Shown one piece after another: positions 1 to 7,383 of a DNA stretch of 55,419 nt. Every line of letters begins with the position of its first letter. The first letter of the stretch is position 1. The position numbers were made by a program, and so were the translations under genes. The notes under the pieces were generated by a model. That model saw nothing but the letters and a program-made list of their open reading frames with translations. It was not told the origin of the DNA and ran no database searches. Source of the DNA: a virus; the IMG/VR virus record IMGVR_UViG_3300010397_000014, positions 1-55,419 of that record, one strand, 5' to 3'.

Positions 1-123
1 ATCGGCCACGGGCAACAGCGGTGCTGCATCGGCCACGGGCAACAGCGGTGCTGCATCGGCCACGGGCAACAGCGGTGCTGCATCGGCCACGGGCAACAGC
101 GGTGCTGCATCGGCCACGGGCAA
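1..123 (+). repeat. 27-bp tandem repeat array, left part
   Basis: Perfect 27-bp units start at 1, 28, 55 and 82, with a fifth unit from 109 that diverges after about 15 bases. Each unit encodes nine residues, so the array keeps the reading frame and can change copy number without breaking the protein. It continues at the other end of the window (55293-55419). Confidence 0.97.
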
Positions 124-316
124 GCATGGCGCCGCGATGGCTGCAGGCTATGCCGGTCGCGCGATGGGCGCCGATGGCTGCGCGCTGTTCCTCGTGGAAC
201 GTGACAGCAACTGGACCATCGTCGCCGTGTGGGCCGGGATCGCCGGGCGCGACGGCATCAAGCCGAACACCTTCTACACCTTGGAAGGCGGGAAGCCCGT
301 AGAAGCCACCGCTTAA
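2..316 (+). CDS. Repeat-stalk early protein, C-terminal part (continues from 54862-55419)
   Basis: Open from the window edge with no start codon. It reads about four and a half copies of a nine-residue repeat (A-T-G-N-S-G-A-A-S) and then a non-repeat tail of about 63 residues (GKHGAAMAAGYAGRAMG, a W-T-I-V-A-V-W strand-like stretch, end at KPVEATA). The same repeat ends the gene that starts at 54862, so these are two halves of one protein cut by the linearisation. The join lacks eight bases of a repeat unit, so the copy number is unknown. Function unknown. The gly/ala/ser-rich repeat suggests an extended stalk between two folded ends (inference). Confidence 0.85.
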   Translation, partial: SATGNSGAASATGNSGAASATGNSGAASATGNSGAASATGKHGAAMAAGYAGRAMGADGCALFLVERDSNWTIVAVWAGIAGRDGIKPNTFYTLEGGKPVEATA

Positions 317-346
317 CCCACACACACAACCCACAGGAGAGATCAG

Positions 347-646
347 ATGGCCTACCAGCAAGCAACCCAAGCAAAGATGCTCGCCGCGTTGGATCACGCG
401 ATGGCAGTTGGCATTCCGATGGCCGACTACGTTGCGCCAAGCGTGACGGCAGCGCGTCCGGTGAAAGCGCCAGAGCCGCAATGCGTCTGGGTTGGCGGGC
501 GGGAGTACACGGTCAGCTTTGGCGACGACGGGCACCCGTCATGCGTGCAAGTCCACGTCAAGAGTCACGGCTACTGCATTGCACTTCGCCGCTTGCCGCT
601 GAACGGCGACATCGCTCGCGCAGCCATCGCCAAGGCAACCGCCTAA
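347..646 (+). CDS. Hypothetical early protein, 99 aa
   Basis: Start chosen from a strong ribosome site (AGGAGAG) seven bases upstream, the same pattern as the gene at 54862. Residues 44-99 form a compact basic domain with a VWVGGREYTVSFGDDG beta-like stretch and a C-terminal helix (GDIARAAIAKATA). I recognise no family. It lies second in the rightward early operon, where small host-takeover proteins are common, but nothing in the sequence assigns a role. Confidence 0.75.
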   Translation: MAYQQATQAKMLAALDHAMAVGIPMADYVAPSVTAARPVKAPEPQCVWVGGREYTVSFGDDGHPSCVQVHVKSHGYCIALRRLPLNGDIARAAIAKATA

Positions 647-688
647 CTATCCATACCGCCGATACGGCACCACCAAAGGGGAAGACAG

Positions 689-874
689 ATGCGAATTAGT
701 TTCGAGTGCGTCGAACATAAAGCGACAAAGCGCTGGACCGACGCGAGCGGCAAGAAGCGCCAGCAGACGATGAAGTTCTTTCAAACGCTCAACCCGTTCA
801 ACAAGGGCGCGGACGGCTTCCCCAAGTCGCGCGAGCAGATTTGGAAAGAGTTGAAAGCGCAGGCCGCTGAATAG
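689..874 (+). CDS. Hypothetical small basic protein, 61 aa
   Basis: Preceded by AAAGGGGAAG as ribosome site. Lysine-rich and compact (TKRWTDASGKKRQQTMKFFQTLNPFNKG), with an amphipathic C-terminal helix ending KELKAQAAE. It looks like a small nucleic-acid-binding or adaptor protein, but no family is recognised. Confidence 0.7.
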   Translation: MRISFECVEHKATKRWTDASGKKRQQTMKFFQTLNPFNKGADGFPKSREQIWKELKAQAAE

Positions 875-941
875 CTTGCACAGCCGCCAAACCGCCTGTG
901 AAGTCTCCCCCATCTCGGCACACCCAATACAGGAGAGAAGA

Positions 942-1448
942 ATGAAAGAACAAGCACGCATCATCACCACCCGCCAGCCGAGCATGGCCTCAACGCTGGT
1001 AGCCGCCGTCGCCGCATCAATGGGCGCTGCTGGTCTTGCCTTTGGCAACGGCGGCAGCCAGCCCCGCGCACGGCGCACGCACACGCCGACGATGGTCATC
1101 TCGCCTGCTGCGGAAATCGCCGCGTGGAATGCCAAGGTGGCAGCGCGCAGCGACAGGCTCGACCGCGTTGCACTTCGCCGCCGTGATCGGATCATGGACC
1201 GCACATGGGCGGACAACGGCCAGCACCCGCAGTTCCCGAAGGCGCGCGTTCACAAGCAGGCCAAGCATCCGCAGCGCGACAAGCACGGCGCCTACACCTG
1301 CGTCGGCCCGGTCGTTCACTTCGAGCCGGGCTTCGATGGCGTCCCCGTTGATGACGCTGGCTATCGCGTCATGGGCGGCTCCAGTGAAGGCGACTGGTAC
1401 GGCCGCCGCATCTGGCTCGCCGGCATCAGCGCTCAGCGCGGGTATTGA
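942..1448 (+). CDS. Hypothetical protein, 168 aa
   Basis: The frame is open from 876, but the ATG at 942 follows AGGAGAG at the right distance and is preferred. Residues 15-38 are ala/gly-rich and mildly hydrophobic (STLVAAVAASMGAAGLAFGNGG), possibly a weak membrane or signal segment. An arg/his-rich middle follows, then an aromatic C-terminus (EGDWYGRRIWLAG). No family recognised. Confidence 0.7.
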   Translation: MKEQARIITTRQPSMASTLVAAVAASMGAAGLAFGNGGSQPRARRTHTPTMVISPAAEIAAWNAKVAARSDRLDRVALRRRDRIMDRTWADNGQHPQFPKARVHKQAKHPQRDKHGAYTCVGPVVHFEPGFDGVPVDDAGYRVMGGSSEGDWYGRRIWLAGISAQRGY

Positions 1449-1477
1449 GCACACCCAATAGAACACTAGGAGCAGAA

Positions 1478-1687
1478 ATGAAAGAACAACAGCAGTCCGA
1501 TTTGACCATTGCTGGTCAGAGTGAGGCTCCTATGGCGGGTGAGGCCGAAGACCTGCTCGCCGAGATTGCATCCATCACCGCACGCCTGAAGGGCTACGGC
1601 CTGTCGCAGTCGGAGCGCCTTGTACTGAATAGTGAGCGCCATGAATTGCGCGCCCGCTACAACCTGATCACCGGAGCGCCATCGTGA
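1478..1687 (+). CDS. Hypothetical protein, 69 aa
   Basis: ATG at 1478 follows AGGAGCAG. It starts MKEQ like the preceding gene, with a helical C-terminal half (LLAEIASITARLKGYGLSQSERLVLNSERHELRARYNLI) that could form a coiled coil. Its stop overlaps the next start (GTGA at 1684), so the two are translationally coupled. Confidence 0.7.
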   Translation: MKEQQQSDLTIAGQSEAPMAGEAEDLLAEIASITARLKGYGLSQSERLVLNSERHELRARYNLITGAPS

Positions 1688-1914
1688 ACGCCCACGGCAT
1701 CACGCATGTTGCTCTTGCACACGTAGAGGGGGAGCACCTGAGCGAAGCGCCCAACGCGCCAACGTTCGCAGCAATCGAAGCTGAGGCTAACGAATCTGCA
1801 CGCGAGATTGTTGCTCAACCGACAGCGGCCGAGATGCGCAGGGAACATCAACAGCTTGAGCGGCAAGTTCAGGCGAACCGACAAGACCCATTGCTGAAAG
1901 GCTTGTATGAGTGA
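1684..1914 (+). CDS. Hypothetical protein, 76 aa, GTG start
   Basis: GTG overlaps the upstream TGA (GTGA), and the stop overlaps the next ATG by eight bases, which supports it as one link in a coupled chain. Acidic and alpha-helical (EAEANESAREIVAQPTAAEMRREHQQLERQ); probable coiled coil at residues 40-66. No family recognised. Confidence 0.65.
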   Translation: MNAHGITHVALAHVEGEHLSEAPNAPTFAAIEAEANESAREIVAQPTAAEMRREHQQLERQVQANRQDPLLKGLYE

Positions 1915-2455
1915 CCATCTGACCGCGCCTGTACAGAGTGGAGCTTCTACACCGGCTCTGGATGAGCGCTACAGCGAGCGCATTCAATGCAAGTCCTGCG
2001 GCGGTACTGGCAGTCAAGGCGAGCATGGTTGCACCGACTGCCTTGGCAGTGGGATTGACCCTGGTGCGTTTATCGGCGGGATTGATGCGGCCCTAAACGA
2101 AGCATACGCCGAGGGGCGGAAAGACGAGCGCGAGGATTGGGCAAGGTCAGTGCATGACGTTCTGGCCGAGCGTCAGCGCCAAGTAGAGGCGTTGGGCTAC
2201 ACACCGGAGCACGACGACGAAGAGCACGCATCGTTCCACACCTACAAGCCCAGCGGCGAATACTTCGTTCCGGTGTGCGAGCACACCATTGAAGTTGACA
2301 TTGATGACAGCTTCGACCCGCGCCCCATTGCGGCGGCTGCTATCGACAAGAAGATCGAAGAGACGCGCGCCGAGCTGACCAAGACCATCACCGATCTGCT
2401 GGAGCGCAAGGCGCAGTTGCTGGCGCTGGAAAACAAACCCACGGTGGACGCATGA
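1907..2455 (+). CDS. DnaJ-type zinc-finger protein, 182 aa
   Basis: Residues 28-50 carry CKSCGGTGSQGEHGCTDCLGSG, two CxxCxGxG-like modules that make one DnaJ-type zinc-binding hairpin. There is no J domain. The middle is acidic and the C-terminus (residues 140-175) is a long helix, likely a coiled coil. Residues 5-18 are encoded by one copy of the dispersed hairpin repeat (1918-1958). Zinc-finger adaptor is the safe reading; the partner is unknown. Overlaps the next start by four bases. Confidence 0.75.
   Translation: MSDHLTAPVQSGASTPALDERYSERIQCKSCGGTGSQGEHGCTDCLGSGIDPGAFIGGIDAALNEAYAEGRKDEREDWARSVHDVLAERQRQVEALGYTPEHDDEEHASFHTYKPSGEYFVPVCEHTIEVDIDDSFDPRPIAAAAIDKKIEETRAELTKTITDLLERKAQLLALENKPTVDA
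1918..1958 (+). repeat. Dispersed hairpin repeat, copy A
   Basis: Shares the 16-base string GCTTCTACACCGGCTC (1943-1958) exactly with copy B (6221-6236), and the GACCGC start. Lies inside a coding region. Confidence 0.6.
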
Positions 2456-2637
2456 GCGCCCTGGACATTCTCGCGCTCCACCATCGCCAGATGGCCCGCA
2501 GAACCTACCAGAGCCCGACAGAGCAAGCGCAATGGCTGTACTGCTACCGCCGTCCGACCCACTGGAAGACATGGGCGCTCAAGACGGCGGCTCTGGTCCT
2601 GCTGATCGCCGCTGTTTTCGTGGGTTGCCAATCATGA
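2452..2637 (+). CDS. Small membrane protein, 61 aa
   Basis: ATG overlaps the upstream TGA (ATGA). The C-terminal 20 residues (WALKTAALVLLIAAVFVGCQS) form one transmembrane segment that ends in a lipobox-like VGC. A lipobox at the C-terminus rather than the N-terminus argues against a normal lipoprotein, so a tail-anchored membrane peptide is more likely. Function unknown. Confidence 0.7.
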   Translation: MSALDILALHHRQMARRTYQSPTEQAQWLYCYRRPTHWKTWALKTAALVLLIAAVFVGCQS

Positions 2638-3002
2638 GCGAGAGCAAGAAATTCCGCGCCGGCCCGCTCTATGCCGCGATGACCGACGATGGCCGCGACG
2701 AATACATCCCGCCCTCGCGCCTCAAGCGCTGGATTGACAAGCATTTCCCCGCTCCTGCCAGCCCTTGCGGACGTGGCGGCATGTGCCTGAAGCGCCCCGA
2801 TTGTTCTGATCCGTATTGCCCTGGCAAGGCCGAGTCTTCGTACCTGCACATGCAGGAACCGCAAGAGCCGCCCATTCCAACCGCCGAGCAGGCGCAAAAC
2901 GCCATCTACGCCTGGCTCGTTCGTATTGCGGTATTCGTCTTTGCCGGGTTCCTCGCGTTCGCGCTTTTGAATCTGGAATGGCCGGCGTACCTGTTCGAGT
3001 GA
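2634..3002 (+). CDS. Membrane protein with cys-rich domain, 122 aa
   Basis: Start at 2634 overlaps the previous stop (ATGA). Residues 45-63 hold four cysteines (CGRGG-CLKRPDC-DPYC) that could bind a metal. Residues 92-115 (AIYAWLVRIAVFVFAGFLAFALL) form a transmembrane helix. With the gene before it, this makes a pair of small membrane proteins early in the operon, a place often used for superinfection exclusion; that role is only a guess. Confidence 0.7.
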   Translation: MSESKKFRAGPLYAAMTDDGRDEYIPPSRLKRWIDKHFPAPASPCGRGGMCLKRPDCSDPYCPGKAESSYLHMQEPQEPPIPTAEQAQNAIYAWLVRIAVFVFAGFLAFALLNLEWPAYLFE

Positions 3003-3100
3003 AGCGATGAGTCATCAACAGTGGCAAGCAACGGTTGGCGACCGCGAACAATGGGAAGCCGGGTACGCACATTCAACACAGACCAACACAAGGAACACAA

Positions 3101-3766
3101 ATGTCAATCGCAACAATGATTCTAGGACAGAGCGGAACGGGCAAGACGGCGAGCCTGCGCAATTTCAACCCGGAAGAAGTCCTGCTGATTCAGGCCGTCA
3201 AGAAGCCGCTCCCGTTCCGTTCTAAGGACTGGCGTCCCTGCACCAAGGCCGACCCGAAAGGCTCGATTCTTGTCACCGACAGCGCTCCGGTAATCGTCGG
3301 CGCGATGGAGCGTACCAAGAAGCCGATCATCGTCATTGACGACTTCCAGTACATCCTGGCCAACGAATTCATGCGCCGGATTCTCGACCAGGAAACCGGC
3401 AACGCGGCGTTCGCCAAGTACAACGAAATTGCCCGGCACGCATGGGACATTCTCATGGCCGCAGGCAAACTGAGCGCCGGTACGCGCGTCTACATCCTTG
3501 CGCACACCCAGCAAGACGAAAGCGGCTTTGTCAAGGTGAAGACCATCGGCAAGCTGCTGGATGAAAAGATCACGATGGAAGGGCTGCTCACGATCGTGCT
3601 GCGCACCGCCGTCATCAATGGACAGTACGTGTTCTCCACGCAGAACAACGGACTGGACACCGTAAAGAGTCCCATGGATATGTTCGCTGACGACCATATC
3701 CCCAACGACCTCGCAGCTGTGGACAAGGCAATCTGCGAGTTCTACAACCTGACGGCTCCCGCCTAA
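3101..3766 (+). CDS. Sak4-like RecA-fold ATPase (single-strand annealing recombinase)
   Basis: Walker A GQSGTGKT at residues 9-16 and Walker B KPIIVIDDF at about 74-82 mark a small RecA/KaiC-type ATPase of 221 residues. Phage proteins of this size next to an SSB gene are usually Sak4-type annealing proteins, which load on ssDNA and work with the phage SSB in homologous recombination. The SSB-like gene follows 20 bases later, which fits. Ribosome site AAGGAAC before the ATG. A general phage AAA ATPase with another role cannot be excluded. Confidence 0.8.
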   Translation: MSIATMILGQSGTGKTASLRNFNPEEVLLIQAVKKPLPFRSKDWRPCTKADPKGSILVTDSAPVIVGAMERTKKPIIVIDDFQYILANEFMRRILDQETGNAAFAKYNEIARHAWDILMAAGKLSAGTRVYILAHTQQDESGFVKVKTIGKLLDEKITMEGLLTIVLRTAVINGQYVFSTQNNGLDTVKSPMDMFADDHIPNDLAAVDKAICEFYNLTAPA

Positions 3767-3786
3767 ACCTCAACACAGGAAACACT

Positions 3787-4410
3787 ATGTACAACCTCGA
3801 CACCACAGCAGCGCGCAAAGCCGACCAAACCGGCAATCGCATCAATGAAATCGGCAAGTACATCGGCACCTTCACCCAAGCCGAAGACATCACGGCGCAG
3901 ACCGGGACAAAGGGCGTTGCCCTGCGTTTCGAGAGCAACGGGCAGACCGCTAACCTGTCGCTCTACACCACCAAGGCCAACGGCGAACAGATCATGGGCT
4001 ATCAGGCCCTGATGGCAATCATGACCTGCATGAGCCTGCGCAGCATCACGCCCAAGCCCGGCACCGTGAAGTATTGGGACAACGACGCCAAGGTTGACGC
4101 AACACGACAAGGTCAGATTTTCCCGGAACTGTGCAACAAGCCCATCGGCCTGCTGCTGGAAACGGAAGACTATCCGAAGAATGACGGCGGTGTCGGCGTG
4201 CGCATGGTCATCGCCGGGATGTTCCAGGCGGCAACGGAGCTGACGGCCAGCGAGATTCTGGACAAGAAGACAAAGCCGGAACAGCTCGCCAAGATGGTCG
4301 CACGGCTGCACCACCGCCCGGCGCGTGCGGCGAAGGGCCAACCGGCAAGCCATGCGCCAGCCGGATCGTCCAGCGGGTTTGATGACATGCCCGACGATAT
4401 CCCTTTCTAG
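3787..4410 (+). CDS. Single-stranded DNA-binding protein (DUF669-like)
   Basis: 207 residues. The body resembles phage DUF669-type proteins, and the last nine residues (DDMPDDIPF) are the acidic tip used by SSB proteins to recruit partners. A basic, ala/gly/pro-rich linker (RPARAAKGQPASHAPAGSSSG) joins body and tip, as in SSBs. Works with the Sak4-like ATPase just upstream on ssDNA during recombination or replication. Confidence 0.82.
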   Translation: MYNLDTTAARKADQTGNRINEIGKYIGTFTQAEDITAQTGTKGVALRFESNGQTANLSLYTTKANGEQIMGYQALMAIMTCMSLRSITPKPGTVKYWDNDAKVDATRQGQIFPELCNKPIGLLLETEDYPKNDGGVGVRMVIAGMFQAATELTASEILDKKTKPEQLAKMVARLHHRPARAAKGQPASHAPAGSSSGFDDMPDDIPF

Positions 4411-4418
4411 GTCGCAAG

Positions 4419-4868
4419 ATGTACTGCAAGCACTGCGCCCAAGACAAGCCCGCCGAGGGCTTCTACAAGAGCAGCCCGACCAAGTGCAAGGAATGCACGA
4501 AGGCCGCTGTGAAACAGCATCGTCAGGCCAACCTTGAGCGCGTGCGCAGTTACGACAGGATGCGCAGTTCGCAAGCTCACCGCATTGCAGCGCGAGCCGA
4601 ATATGCCAAGACATTGGCCTATTCCGAAAGCCACGAGGCCGCGGCGCAACGCTGGGCGGCGAAACACCCAGAACGGCGCAAAGCAAGCATAGCCGTGGGT
4701 AACGCCATCCGTGACGGCAAGCTCATTCCCTGGCCCGTTTGTGCTGTGCCTGAATGCGACAGCAAGCCACAAGGGCACCACCCAGATTACACGCGCCCGC
4801 TGGACGTGGTATGGCTGTGCCCGCCCCATCACAAAAGCGCGCACGCTTTGGCAGAACAGCAGGCTTAG
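4419..4868 (+). CDS. HNH-type endonuclease, zinc-ribbon N-terminus
   Basis: The N-terminus is a zinc ribbon (CKHC at residues 3-6, CKEC at about 24-27). The C-terminus has the HNH-like core GHHPDYTRPLDVVWLCPPHH, with paired histidines at the metal-binding positions and CxxxxC spacing upstream. Phage proteins of this type occur beside recombination genes. Nicking or cutting activity is inferred from family only. Confidence 0.72.
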   Translation: MYCKHCAQDKPAEGFYKSSPTKCKECTKAAVKQHRQANLERVRSYDRMRSSQAHRIAARAEYAKTLAYSESHEAAAQRWAAKHPERRKASIAVGNAIRDGKLIPWPVCAVPECDSKPQGHHPDYTRPLDVVWLCPPHHKSAHALAEQQA

Positions 4869-4870
4869 CC

Positions 4871-5068
4871 ATGTACGCCGACTACAAGACCCATCTAGCG
4901 GCGAACCGCGCCTATGCCAAGACCGAAGCAGGCAAGGCGGCTAAGGCGCGGTCACATGCCAAGTATCTGGCAAAGCGCAAAGAGCTGAGCGCGTCGAACA
5001 GCTGGACGCCTGCCAGCAGCGCAGTCAAGCCGCTGGCCGAAGTTCTTTCATCTTGGAGCAGAACATGA
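4871..5068 (+). CDS. Hypothetical lysine-rich protein, 65 aa
   Basis: Begins two bases after the previous stop and overlaps the next start (ATGA at 5065). Basic and helical (YAKTEAGKAAKARSHAKYLAKRKE). The composition resembles the arginine/lysine-rich middle of the preceding HNH protein, so it may be a related truncated paralogue. No family assigned. Confidence 0.6.
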   Translation: MYADYKTHLAANRAYAKTEAGKAAKARSHAKYLAKRKELSASNSWTPASSAVKPLAEVLSSWSRT

Positions 5069-5565
5069 AGACATCCCTCTACGAAATCGCCCTAGCCTAC
5101 CGCGCCGATGCGGAAAAGCTGTCCGACATGGACATGGACGAAACCACCCTGGCCGACACGCTCGAAGGCATGTCCGGCGAGCTGGAAGTGAAGGCGCAGA
5201 ACACGGCCTACGTGCTGAGGAATCTCGAATCCAGCGCCCAAGCCATCAAGGACGCCGAGGCCCAGATGACGGCAAGGCGCAAGGCCATCGAAAACAGAGC
5301 CTCCCGGATCAAGGATTACCTGCTCACCAGCATGCTGGTCGCTGGCGTGCAGAAGATCGAATGTCCGCACTTCAAACTTGCCGTGCGCGAGAACCCGCCG
5401 GCCGTCGAAGTGTACGAGCCGGGACTGATCCCGTCCGAGTTCATGCGCCAGCCACCAATCCCTGAACCAGTGCCGGACAAAAAGGCCATCGCTGAAGCGA
5501 TTAAGGGCGGACAGGATGTGCCCGGCTGCAAGGCTACTCGCAGCACCAGGCTCGAAATCAAATGA
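5065..5565 (+). CDS. Siphovirus Gp157 family protein
   Basis: 166 residues matching the Gp157 pattern: starts with SLYEIALAYRADAEKL, long helical middle (KAQNTAYVLRNLESSAQAIKDAEAQMTARRKAIENRASRIKDYL), then a beta-rich end with FKLAVRENPPAVEVYEPGLIPSEFM and VPGCKATRSTRLEIK. Family members sit in early and recombination operons; one was linked to phage resistance in Streptococcus, but the biochemical role is not settled. Coupled to both neighbours by overlaps. Confidence 0.88.
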   Translation: MKTSLYEIALAYRADAEKLSDMDMDETTLADTLEGMSGELEVKAQNTAYVLRNLESSAQAIKDAEAQMTARRKAIENRASRIKDYLLTSMLVAGVQKIECPHFKLAVRENPPAVEVYEPGLIPSEFMRQPPIPEPVPDKKAIAEAIKGGQDVPGCKATRSTRLEIK

Positions 5566-5774
5566 AAGAGCCGCGCACTCTGACGGAATCAGCCACTGCA
5601 GGGGCCGAGGATGTCGGGTGCGCCGCTCCTATGAATACGGGGGAAAGCGAGCAGCGCATGACTGGAAGCCCGAGCGTTATGAACGAGTCGGCGGCAGACG
5701 GATCGATGCGGCGCGGAAATCGTCACAGCGGCGAAATCGGCCAAGTGAAGCAGCCCGAAAAATGCAGAAGGTAG
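5562..5774 (+). CDS. Possible small protein, 70 aa
   Basis: ATG overlaps the Gp157 stop (ATGA), the main support for this frame. The protein is low-complexity and polar (TLTESATAGAEDVGCAAPMNTGESEQ) with a basic end and no family. A second open frame covers the same stretch but lacks a coupled start. Treat as plausible, not certain. Confidence 0.4.
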   Translation: MKEPRTLTESATAGAEDVGCAAPMNTGESEQRMTGSPSVMNESAADGSMRRGNRHSGEIGQVKQPEKCRR

Positions 5775-5813
5775 CCCGCTGAGCGCAAGTACCCCACCAA
5801 CACGAAAGAAATC

Positions 5814-6146
5814 ATGACCGATTTTGAACAAGCCGTGAAGACCGCCGCAGAAAAGGCGGTGCTGAAGTTCGTACATGACGGCCAATGGCTGATGCCGAAT
5901 TACGAAAGCCGCCTCAAGGTGCCCGCCGACTGGATCGCAGACTGCTGGCGCTTGGTGGATTCCGACAAGCTGAAGCGGCAGGTTGCGGAAAGGCTGGAAA
6001 GCGAACTTGCCGACCGCATGGTGAACCACATGGCCGCGGAACTGGCTACCGACATCAAGCAAATTCTCAGCGTGAAAGAGCGCCGGGAAATGCTGCGGTC
6101 ACTGGCTCGCGACCACATGGACGCAATTATGAGGGCGGGAACATGA
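5814..6146 (+). CDS. Hypothetical helical protein, 110 aa
   Basis: Entirely helical in appearance, with alternating charge (DFEQAVKTAAEKAVLKFVHDG, then RLESELADRMVNHMAAELATDIKQIL). ATG overlaps nothing upstream; AAAGAAATC precedes it. Its stop overlaps the next start (ATGA at 6143). No family recognised. Confidence 0.7.
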   Translation: MTDFEQAVKTAAEKAVLKFVHDGQWLMPNYESRLKVPADWIADCWRLVDSDKLKRQVAERLESELADRMVNHMAAELATDIKQILSVKERREMLRSLARDHMDAIMRAGT

Positions 6147-6511
6147 AACATGCATTAGAGCGAATCCGCGATCTAGCCGCGCTTGCAGGCTCCCCCGATT
6201 TGACCGCCCGCGCCGGTAAGGCTTCTACACCGGCTCGGCCTTTGGCTGACGTGCTGTGGGAAGCAGCGAATCATGGCTTGCTTGTCGAGACGTACTCGTG
6301 CCACGCAACAGCGCTGGCTGTGTATGGGAAGCGCTGGCGGCATCGCCCGTGGCATACGTGCTCGGCGCTGCGGTTCTTGGCCTCTCTCGGGTGTGACCAA
6401 GAGAAAGCGGGCTTCAATTACTACACCGACGAAGACGAAGAACGCGGCGCGCGATACATGTGGCTCCTGCTGGCCGCGTGCGTTGCCGAAGATGAAGGAG
6501 TGACGCTGTAG
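6143..6511 (+). CDS. Hypothetical protein, 122 aa
   Basis: Coupled to the gene before. Residues 17-31 (SPDLTARAGKASTPA) are encoded by copy B of the dispersed repeat, so this segment looks inserted. The rest is tryptophan- and histidine-rich (YGKRWRHRPWHTCSALRFLASLGCD) followed by an acidic NYYTDEDEE loop and a hydrophobic helix. No family recognised. Confidence 0.65.
   Translation: MKHALERIRDLAALAGSPDLTARAGKASTPARPLADVLWEAANHGLLVETYSCHATALAVYGKRWRHRPWHTCSALRFLASLGCDQEKAGFNYYTDEDEERGARYMWLLLAACVAEDEGVTL
6197..6236 (+). repeat. Dispersed hairpin repeat, copy B
   Basis: Contains GCCGGT-N11-ACCGGC, a six-base stem around a loop with GCTTCTA. Matches copy E (38653-38674) at 21 of 22 positions and shares 16 exact bases with copy A. 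Confidence 0.7.
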
Positions 6512-6550
6512 AAGCCGAGCCGACCGCGAAAACCAAATGAAAGGACTTCC

Positions 6551-7210
6551 ATGACATCCCCAACACAAGCAGCGCAGGCAGCTCCAGCGATGACAGATGA
6601 ACGGGCGGTGCTGGCCGAACTGGTGCGATTGCGGGATTGCGACATCAGCATGCGCCGCACACTTTGGCTTGATCAAAATAGAGCTGCGTGGGACCGTGCC
6701 CGCGACATTCTTGCTTCCCAGGTAGCGCCAGCACCAGCAATGGATTCATGGCTGAAAGAGGCCGAGCGGCTGATCGGCGGGTTGCAAGCTGCCGTCGAGG
6801 CCGTCGAGTACACGATGGGCGACGAAGTTACGCCAGCTCGCTCCGCCCTTCTCGCCCATCTGCGAACCGTTCCGGTAGCTGCCCAGGTAGCGCCGCAAGA
6901 GCCGGTAGCGACGGTACATCGCGGCGGTACGGATGTGTTTGGCAGGGCCACGGCTCTGGTGCGATGGGAACTCGGCTCCGAGCAGTTGACCGATGGCGAA
7001 CACAAGCTCTACGCCGTTCCTGTGCCTGCCGCCCCACCCGATACCGAGCAAAAATGCCTGACGCCTCAGTTCTCTCACCTGCCTTGTGTTGCACACCTAT
7101 GCAATCGGGAGCAGCGATGCTTTCGCTTTGAGAATGACACTGTGCTTGCGCAGTCTGCCGCCCCACCCGAGGGGCAAGAACCAAACCCTGCTAACGGAGG
7201 CGAGCTGTGA
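6551..7210 (+). CDS. Hypothetical protein, 219 aa
   Basis: Modular phage early protein. It has a helical N-terminal half (residues 15-95), then pro/ala-rich linkers (VPVAAQVAPQEP; VPVPAAPPDTEQK; QSAAPPEGQEP) between short folded pieces such as PVATVHRGGTDVFGRATALVRWELGSEQLTDGEHKLYAVPV. That segment resembles small repeats found in many Burkholderiales and Pseudomonas phage early proteins. Stop overlaps the next GTG start. Confidence 0.65.
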   Translation: MTSPTQAAQAAPAMTDERAVLAELVRLRDCDISMRRTLWLDQNRAAWDRARDILASQVAPAPAMDSWLKEAERLIGGLQAAVEAVEYTMGDEVTPARSALLAHLRTVPVAAQVAPQEPVATVHRGGTDVFGRATALVRWELGSEQLTDGEHKLYAVPVPAAPPDTEQKCLTPQFSHLPCVAHLCNREQRCFRFENDTVLAQSAAPPEGQEPNPANGGEL

Positions 7211-7383
7211 GGCCCGTTGCTGGCCGCATGTATTGGTGGCGGCAAAAAGGTGCGCTGGAGTGGCGCTTCGGGTATTGCAGTTCCGAATCAGCCGGACTTG
7301 TGCGTATGGGGCGGTGGAACGGCGATACATCAGGTGGGGTTGTCGTTGACCCGTCAGACATTGAATGGAAGGATTACCGATGA
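7207..7383 (+). CDS. Small protein, 58 aa, GTG start
   Basis: Found from the junctions: GTGA at 7207 overlaps the upstream stop, and its own TGA overlaps the next ATG (ATGATG at 7380). The product has four tryptophans and an arg-rich body (MYWWRQKGALEWRFGYCSSESAGLVRMGRWNG), ending in VVVDPSDIEWKDYR. It reads as a genuine compact beta-rich phage protein of unknown role. Confidence 0.65.
   Translation: MRPVAGRMYWWRQKGALEWRFGYCSSESAGLVRMGRWNGDTSGGVVVDPSDIEWKDYR

Noticed and set aside
1-123. CRISPR array
   Set aside because: The repeat units follow each other directly with no spacers and stay in frame in a gene.
3007-3225. 72-codon frame starting just after the 122-aa membrane protein
   Set aside because: Overlaps the Walker A region of the Sak4-like gene by about 125 bases; the protein text is low-complexity (Asn, Thr, Arg) with no family.
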